Shown here: positions 58,071-64,000 of the stretch, one piece after another
Position numbering within the stretch: the stretch's first letter is position 1
Layout of the letters: every line of letters begins with the position of its first letter
Assembly (NCBI GenBank): GCA_026545225.1
Contig: CM048849.1
Location: forward strand, 13,709,541 to 13,773,540
Source: Cornus controversa
Taxonomy: Eukaryota > Streptophyta > Magnoliopsida > Cornales > Cornaceae
Direction of reading: 5' to 3'
Length of the DNA stretch: 64,000 nt
The notes under the pieces: model-generated
Databases searched by the model: none
Told to the model about the DNA's origin: nothing
Seen by the model: only the letters and a program-made list of their open reading frames with translations
Made by a program: the position numbers and the translations under genes

Positions 58071-59189
58071 AAACATTAATCAAACACCTGTGACTTGTGT
58101 TGTCAAATATAATTGACAATCTGTAAGAGTTAATAGCTTTACTTGCTCATTTTTTTAATTTTTAGATTATTTAATTTTAGCCCCATTAATACTAATCAAC
58201 CACACACAAGCAAGTAAAATAAATCTAAGTGCAAAAAATAAGAAATAACACCATATGTACATGGAAACCCAAATTAGGAGAAATCCACAAGTAAGGTTAT
58301 AGCTCCGGAGAAACGAATTCACTATCGTCGAAGCAAAGTACAAGAGACTTTCTCTGATTAACGCTCACTCATTCTACCAAGAACTTGGTGTTAAACACCT
58401 CACCCTTCCTCTTGTGACTCCACGTCCAATTGTTGCAAACTTTGTACTAATGTCCCAATCCTTGCAGAAGGGTACTAAAAGAATATGAAGACTTTGTGAA
58501 TTTCATGTCGCCTTCGTACTACGTTTAACTTCTCCTTCCACACAAACAAATAGTTGAGAACAAACCAAATAATCTAATGTCTTGATCAATAAGTAATCTG
58601 AAGTAGTCTTTGAATGATTGATCAAGTGTATAGAGAACAACATCCTAATTCACTCCGCGTATGTAGACGTGCTCTCAAAGAAAAACAAACAAAAAATTCA
58701 ATAAAATTTTCTACCCTAAAAATACTTTAATAACTTTATCTCTCTAAAACTAGGTTTTCTAAAATCATAATTGAAAAGAAAACTTAGATATATATAGGCA
58801 TAGGAGCCCTAAACTTGGTTGAAAAACAAGTTAGAAACTAATTCAGGATGTCCTAAATAATGAGGACCGTTCGGACAATGAAGGAACCTTAATTTTAAAA
58901 AATTAAACTTTTGGTTTCTCAAATCCAACTTCTTAAATATAAAATACAATGTGTCCTCACCACATATACTTATACTAAATGATATTCTCACTTGAATCAT
59001 GTCACGCTCCAATTTCCAAAACTTGGTTAAGAACGAAGGAAATGGTCATGAGCTAAAAAATCTCAACTGGTTCACATAGTCGAACACTTCGATCCCAAGA
59101 CTTAATTTTATATGTTTCTAAAGTATCAAGATGGGACCAAGCTCATTAGAAAGTGGATTCAAGATCACTCTATTTCAAAGAAAACAACA
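58071..59189. other. Unassigned sequence between LTR fragments and element E
   Basis: AT-rich, with no coding frame of interest. The part from about 58200 (ACACCATATGTACATGG, AAATCCAC and following) has the look of an old LTR or untranslated retroelement sequence, but I cannot place it in a family. Confidence 0.45.
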
Positions 59190-59503
59190 TGATAAGTGTT
59201 CAATTCCATGCATTTGAACCCTCTTTATTGCATATGTTAGTTCCATTTTTGCGTTTATCGAGATATGTTTACGGTATTTTTGTGTTTTTGACGTTTTGCA
59301 GGTATTGGAGTAAATGGATCAAAGTTTGAAGCTTTTTGCAGTCAAGAGAAGAAATCAGAAAATGCAGCCAAAGGCATCTCGATCAATCGAGATGTTGATC
59401 TCGATTAATCAAAATCTCAATTGATCGAGATCTCATTTCGATTGATCAAAATCTTGATCAATCGAGATCCAATCTCGATCAATCAAGATTCTGCAGAATC
59501 CAC
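59190..59503 (+). repeat. LTR start fragment of element E
   Basis: It matches the family 1 LTR start in reverse of C and A, including the CGAT palindrome array at 59380-59490. It breaks off next to CCACTTGCCCAC, just before the integrase linker. Confidence 0.83.
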
Positions 59504-60813
59504 TTGCCCACTTGGTATGCGGATGTGGTTAATTACTTGGCAACCGGTAAAATACCATCTTCTTGGACCAAGCAAGAGAAGGATCGTTTTCTCTCCCAAT
59601 CACGATCATATTATTGGGACGATCCTCAATTGTTCAAATATTACCCCGATCAAATAATTCGAAGGTGTGTACCCAACAGTGAATTCTAAAGCATTCTCAA
59701 GTTTTGTCATACACTCGCTTGTGGGGGACATTTTGGTGCTAAGAAAACTGCCGCAAAAATTATTCAATGTGGGTTTTCTGGCCAACGCTTCATCAGGATG
59801 CATATTCATTCTGCCGCTCTTGTGAGCGATGTCAGCGCCTCGGTGCGATGTCTCGGAAGGACATGATGCCGCTTAACCCTATTCTTATTGTTGAGATATT
59901 TGATGTGTGGGGCATTGACTTCATGGGACCATTTCCACCCTCTACTGGTTATGAGTACATACTTGTGGCGGTGGACTACGTATCTAAGTGGATTGAGGCC
60001 GTTGCTACCAAAACCAACGATCACGCAGTTATGGTTAAATTCATTCAAGCTAATATCTTTAGCCGGTTTGGTACGCCTCGGGCCATCATCAGTGACGGAG
60101 GTAAACATTTTTGTAACCGGTTCCTTTGAACTTTGCTTACCAAATACTCTGTCACACACAAAGTAGCCACCCCATACCATCCTCAAACCAGTGGCCAAGT
60201 AGAGGTATCCAATAGGGAGATTAAGAACATTCTTCAGAAAACTGTTCGGCCCGACCAAAAAGATTGGTCATTGCGACTAAACGATGCATTATGGGCATAT
60301 CGAACCGCATATAAAACTCCCATTGGAATGTCACCTTATCGGTTGGTTTATGGCAAAGCGTGCCATCTTCCGGTAGAATTGGAGCATAAAGCTATGTGGG
60401 CCACTAAAACTTTCAATTTTGACATGCAAAAGGCCAGATCTAATCGAAAGCTTCAATTAAATGAATTGGAAGAATTGCGACATGACGCGTATGAGAACGC
60501 TAAAATCTATAAGGCAAAGTCCAAGGCCTTTCATGATCGCAATATTCGAGTCAAAACATTTTCGCCGGGCCAAAAAGTATGGTTGTACAACTCCCGCCTC
60601 CATTTGTTTCCCGGAAAACTTCGCTCCCGTTGGGATGGTCCATTTTTGATTAATTCCGTTGCTCCCCACGGAGCAGTGGAATTGAAGGACTTGAAAGACG
60701 GCTCATTGTTCAAAGTAAATTGGCAGCGCTTAAAAGTGTGCGTGGATGACCAAGTCACCACCGAATATGTGGATGTCGTCACTTTGATGGATCCCGTATA
60801 TTTTGACTCGTGA
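59504..60813 (+). pseudogene. Integrase of element E, with stops and a frameshift
   Basis: The linker [13 protein letters not shown] leads to the zinc domain (CHTLACGGHF... near 59705, then CRSCERCQR). The catalytic core follows with [21 protein letters not shown] and [11 protein letters not shown], so the three acidic residues (D, D, E) remain. The GPF module ([10 protein letters not shown]) and the tail [16 protein letters not shown] end at 60813. Breaks: TAA at 59687, a one-base shift near 59770, and TGA near 60127 where arginine is expected. Between and after the breaks the frame is open for 120 and 226 codons. Confidence 0.9.
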
Positions 60814-60979
60814 GCCGATCCGAACATCGCGCCATAGACGTGTAAGGTGGCGAAGCCATGGTAGCTATCATGCTTCCATGATGTCCCTTTAATCCAAAGT
60901 AGGTTTTGTATCTAAGCAACTTAGTATCTAATTACCAAAAATCCAAGTCCCTGAAGCATAACTCAAGCTGACTGTTTTT

Positions 60980-61370
60980 GAGCATCTCGATTGATCGAAA
61001 CCAGGATCTCGATCAATTGAGATTTTGATTGATCGAAATTCTGGTCTCGATCAATCAAAAAATTGTAGAGATTTGAGAAGTTCAAAAGTCCCGAGAGGTA
61101 GTATTCTTCGATTGCACTTCGATAGGTCTTCGATCGATCGAAGATTTCGATTGATCGAAATGGGATTTCGATTGATCGAAATAAAATTTCTATTGAATGA
61201 ATTAAAAGTTCGATTGATCGAAGTAAAAACTCGATTCAGTGAAGGAATTTTCGATTGATCGAGGAAGGAATTTCGATCGATCGAAGCTGATTTCGATTGA
61301 TCGAAGTGAGATTTTGATCAATCGAAATCTCGATTGATCGAAATGCACATCTCGATCAATCGAGATGCAC
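60980..61370. repeat. CGAT palindrome array in element E
   Basis: Dense TCGATTGATCGA-like words over about 390 bp, the counterpart of 48346-48715 in C. Short frames read from it are repeat artefacts. Confidence 0.85.
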
Positions 61371-61397
61371 GCAATGCCTGCACGTTAGCCGAACTCT

Positions 61398-61405
61398 TAT
61401 TTAAA
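61398..61405 (+). promoter_or_regulatory. Candidate internal TATA box in E
   Basis: TATTTAAA in the context CTTATTTAAACCGTTGGGC, shared with C. It lies about 30 bp after the palindrome array and 340 bp before the extra-ORF start. Confidence 0.5.
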
Positions 61406-61627
61406 CCGTTGGGCTTCCCTCTCATTTCAAAACAACCATCCGACTTCCTTCTCTTCTCCAAGCGATCCAGAGCCCTCCAAGCACCATTCCGCACGTGATC
61501 TTCCATTGCTGATCATTCCTCGCCATTCGACATCGTCCGAAGCCGCCGCTAGCACTCGCGCGCTCTTCTCTTCGCGACTGCAAGTGGATCTTCTTCTGTT
61601 TGAGCCGTTCATCTTCTTCCTCTTGAG

Positions 61628-61725
61628 GTAAGTGATGCATGGCTACATTCTTTTATTTCTATTCTTAGTTTAGCTTTCCTCTTATTTTATCTTTTTATTT
61701 ACGTAATTTTTGGAATAAAGTGCAG
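61628..61725 (+). other. Candidate leader intron of the extra ORF in E (98 bp)
   Basis: Donor GAG/GTAAGTGATGC at 61628 and acceptor AAGTGCAG/ACTGTTCC ending at 61725, with a T-rich tract before the acceptor. It ends 14 bases before the start codon. The same edges occur in C. Confidence 0.52.
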
Positions 61726-61739
61726 ACTGTTCCGAGGCT

Positions 61740-62950
61740 ATGGCGAGGATGAAGAATGCCCCCGGTGCAGTTAGAGACGTGCCCGGGCGAGTCTTCCGGT
61801 CTCAGAAGTTTCACTCGGAGCAGATTTTCACCTTGGCAGAGTTCGAGAGTCGTCCCGACACTGCATGGACTGTTGCCGAGCTTAGGAGGCGTCGCCTCGA
61901 CCGACTACCACCGACGTGGCACACGAGCACTTAGTGCAGGTCTTTTACGATCACATGACCTACTCCTGCACCGTGCCAGATACACTACAGACGGTCGTGG
62001 GCACCATCACTATTATGATTACGCCGAGCCGTATTGCTCAGATGCTCGGCATCCCTCACCAGCAGCCACCGGACATGGTTGACCAGGACGGTCGACCACT
62101 TTACAGGGCCGCACTCCCAGCAGACACGACACTGTTCTCGATCGTGATAGATATGTGTGGCGGGGCGTTTACCACGCCCAGTCACACCTGCACGTCCAAA
62201 TCGATGTGCCCCAGCAGGTTTTGGTTCTTGGACACCGTTCTCATCAAGAACGCGTGTCCTCTGCAGCACGTGGCAGAGCGCAGGGGCGACCTCCTCCGTT
62301 GCCTCTATGCTTTCCACACGGGCACTTGGTTTTCTGTCCCATCACTGATCTGGGGGCAGATGTACAAAGTCTGGGACGGCCTCATCAACAAGAGGATGAG
62401 GCAAGCAGCGAGTTGGCGGCTTCCCTTCCCTTTCCTGATCGCTGCTTTTCTCAGTAGTGCCAGTATACCGGTCAGTCAGACTGACATCCAGTTGGCACCG
62501 CCCGCCCGTTTCACATCTACTCATTGGGAGCGGGTGAAGCGACACTTAGAGCAGCAGGACCACCAGGGTGATCCACCAGATGATGTAGATATGGATGCCC
62601 CGGTGGAGACGGATTAGGGAGAGCCTGCAGGGGCTGAGTCAGAGGACGAGGAGATGGAGGAGGAGGAGATGGATATGGCTGCAGAGCGGCATGACATCTT
62701 AGCGACTGGCTACTCCTGCCTGGCGGTTGACGTAGAGCGGCTCCAGCAGGGTTTTGACGAGCACGTCTAGGTGACGTAGAGTCAGCTGGAGGGCATTCGT
62801 TCGGACATTTCTTCTCTGGCACAGGGTCAGAGGGCGATTCTAGACGAGTTCCGAGCCTTCCGGCAGGACCTGCAGTTCCTGTTTGCAGGACGAGCTTCCA
62901 CCTCCACTTCTGCTCCCACCGAGCCACCACCACCACCTGCCGTCGAGTAG
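61740..62950 (+). pseudogene. Extra ORF of element E, frameshifted
   Basis: It starts MARMKNAPGAVRD, close to the C protein. About 10 bases are lost near 61905 relative to C, shifting the frame; 61916-62617 continues it. The conserved block (FWFLDTVLIKNACP, HVAERRGDLLRCLYAFH, VWGQM-type end with IWGQM here) is intact. Stops at 62615, 62768 and 62777 break the acidic and coiled-coil half, which ends in a proline-rich tail and TAG at 62948-62950. The function is unknown, as for B and C. Confidence 0.83.
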
Positions 62951-64000
62951 CTGCATTTTATTTGTCTTTTCTGTTTTACTTTCCGTATTTCTTTTTCTTT
63001 CTTCATGTTTGATAGGCCATGTTGGCCATGTTTTCTTTCATTTTTAGTTCTTTTCTTGAGTATTCCCGATGCATGTACACTTTGTACTGAACTCATTTTA
63101 TATATTGATGGAATACAGTTATCTTTTCTGTTATCACATTTGTTATCTTTACTGTCTTTATTTTTGCTTTCTGTCAATATTTCTGTTCTCTATACTTTGA
63201 CTATGTATGTAGTACCACTTGCCTACTTGTTATATGCGATTCAGTTGATGATTTCCGTTTATTACCGCCTGGTTTCAATTCCCAATACTGTTGAGATTGC
63301 TTCAACGCAGTATGGCGGTAATAAAGAAAGGCAGCCCCTTTGCATGGTATACGTTAGCGTGCCTGGATAGTCAATATCTTATCGCATAGACCTCTTAGAC
63401 AATTGGGAAACACCAGTTCAGACCCTTAGATATACAGTGATATTGGCATTGTCTGTTTGTGAATAATTATTTAATTATGTTCTGTTTATCTATTTTTTGT
63501 TCCTTTTAATGCTCGTGGTATCCAGTTGGTGTTCTGTGCAGGTTTTTCTTATTTGCCGGATGACCGCTACTATGGAACACCATTTTTGTCGCATTCTGCC
63601 ATCCCGGTAAATTCTTTCCTTGTTCTCCTTGTCCACACATTGAGGACAATGTTGCATTTAAGTTTGGGGGTGCGGTATGCTATACCACTTGCATATGCAT
63701 GCAATGTTCAGTCGTTATATTGAGTGTCATTGTAGAGCAGTTTTCTTGATATTTTGTATACTTGCTATGATGTCTTACTTTTTAAAGGAAGTCATTCGAA
63801 TAAATGTCCGAGGTAAATGCAGCAGGTAGTTAAGAACTTTAACATTGTAAATACCCGCACTTTTGCAAGCTATATAGTAGGCTAGAACGGTCTACCTTTT
63901 TGTCCAAGTACGAGCACGTACAATTCTTGCCCTAAATTTGTCCTTAACCGCACAAATTCACACACATGCATTTTAAATTGTAGGGTATAAGTCTGAGGGA
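62951..64000 (+). other. Untranslated region of element E to window end
   Basis: It matches the region before the extra ORF end of C in reverse. It contains the internal purine-tract motif (63639-63673: TTGAGGACAATG, then TTTAAGTTTGGGGGTG). No coding frame is supported; frames at 63005-63370 and 63526-63723 have C-side partners only as untranslated sequence. Confidence 0.65.

Larger units (their letters stand above)
59190..64000 (+). mobile_element. Athila-like element E (family 1), deleted and running off the window
   Basis: The first 314 bases are the start of a family 1 LTR (TGATAAGTGTTC...). At about 59503 this passes directly into the pre-integrase linker. The primer site, gag, protease, RT and RNase H are all missing. 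Integrase, the CGAT palindrome array, the internal TATA box, the extra ORF and the internal purine-tract motif follow, and the 3' LTR would lie beyond the window. C is its close relative in opposite orientation. Confidence 0.87.

Noticed and set aside
58809-59012. 67-codon minus-strand frame
   Set aside because: No domain, AT-rich context and no promoter or conservation evidence.

Overview
This is a nuclear window from a flowering plant, most likely a woody eudicot. It is AT-rich, about 95% of it is LTR retrotransposon sequence, and the retroelement primers match plant tRNA-Asp and initiator tRNA-Met. The only ordinary host gene I can support is an intronless PR-10/Bet v 1-like gene at 38319-38801. 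I cannot name the species from sequence alone.

Two kinds of Ty3/gypsy element fill the window. The first is Athila-like (tRNA-Asp primer site, LTRs of 1.3-1.6 kb, and an extra ORF between integrase and the 3' LTR). It occurs as two families. Family 1 gives elements A (1-5992, minus), C (43794-53620, minus) and E (59190-64000, plus). Family 2 gives element B (8983-19713, minus) and its truncated relative D (53621-57011, plus). The second kind is a chromodomain-bearing chromovirus of the Tekay/Del type, with 2.5-3.3 kb LTRs beginning TGTAATACCCC. It gives the degenerate element F (8967-29936), the truncated element G (31230-34339), a solo LTR (34575-37542) and several LTR fragments.

Layout: A ends at 5992 inside a reversed chromovirus LTR (5998-8155). 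F starts at 8967, but only 16 bp into its 5' LTR the young element B is inserted (TSD GTAAT). The rest of F follows: its 5' LTR carries a 643-bp LTR-like insertion (TSD TCTTG), and its broken gag-pol lies at 22780-26520. After F come a palindromic MITE (30223-30392), G, a solo LTR (TSD TAAAC), the PR-10 locus with a diverged upstream duplication, a reversed chromovirus LTR carrying a second copy of the 640-bp element, then C, D, small LTR fragments, and E running off the end.

The most interesting material is in the Athila-like elements. B is a complete 10.7-kb insertion with near-identical 1523-bp LTRs and two long intact minus-strand ORFs. Its 1264-codon gag-protease-integrase frame has lost reverse transcriptase and RNase H in frame, so B appears to depend on enzymes supplied in trans. 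All well-preserved copies carry an extra ORF that is not a recognisable envelope protein. It has a basic N terminus, a conserved central block and a C-terminal coiled coil. Upstream of it lies an array of CGAT palindromes, then a TATA box, then (in C and E) a splice-site pair in the leader. The same kind of array sits upstream of the TATA run in the family 1 LTRs. I read this as a possible second, internal transcription unit built like the LTR promoter.
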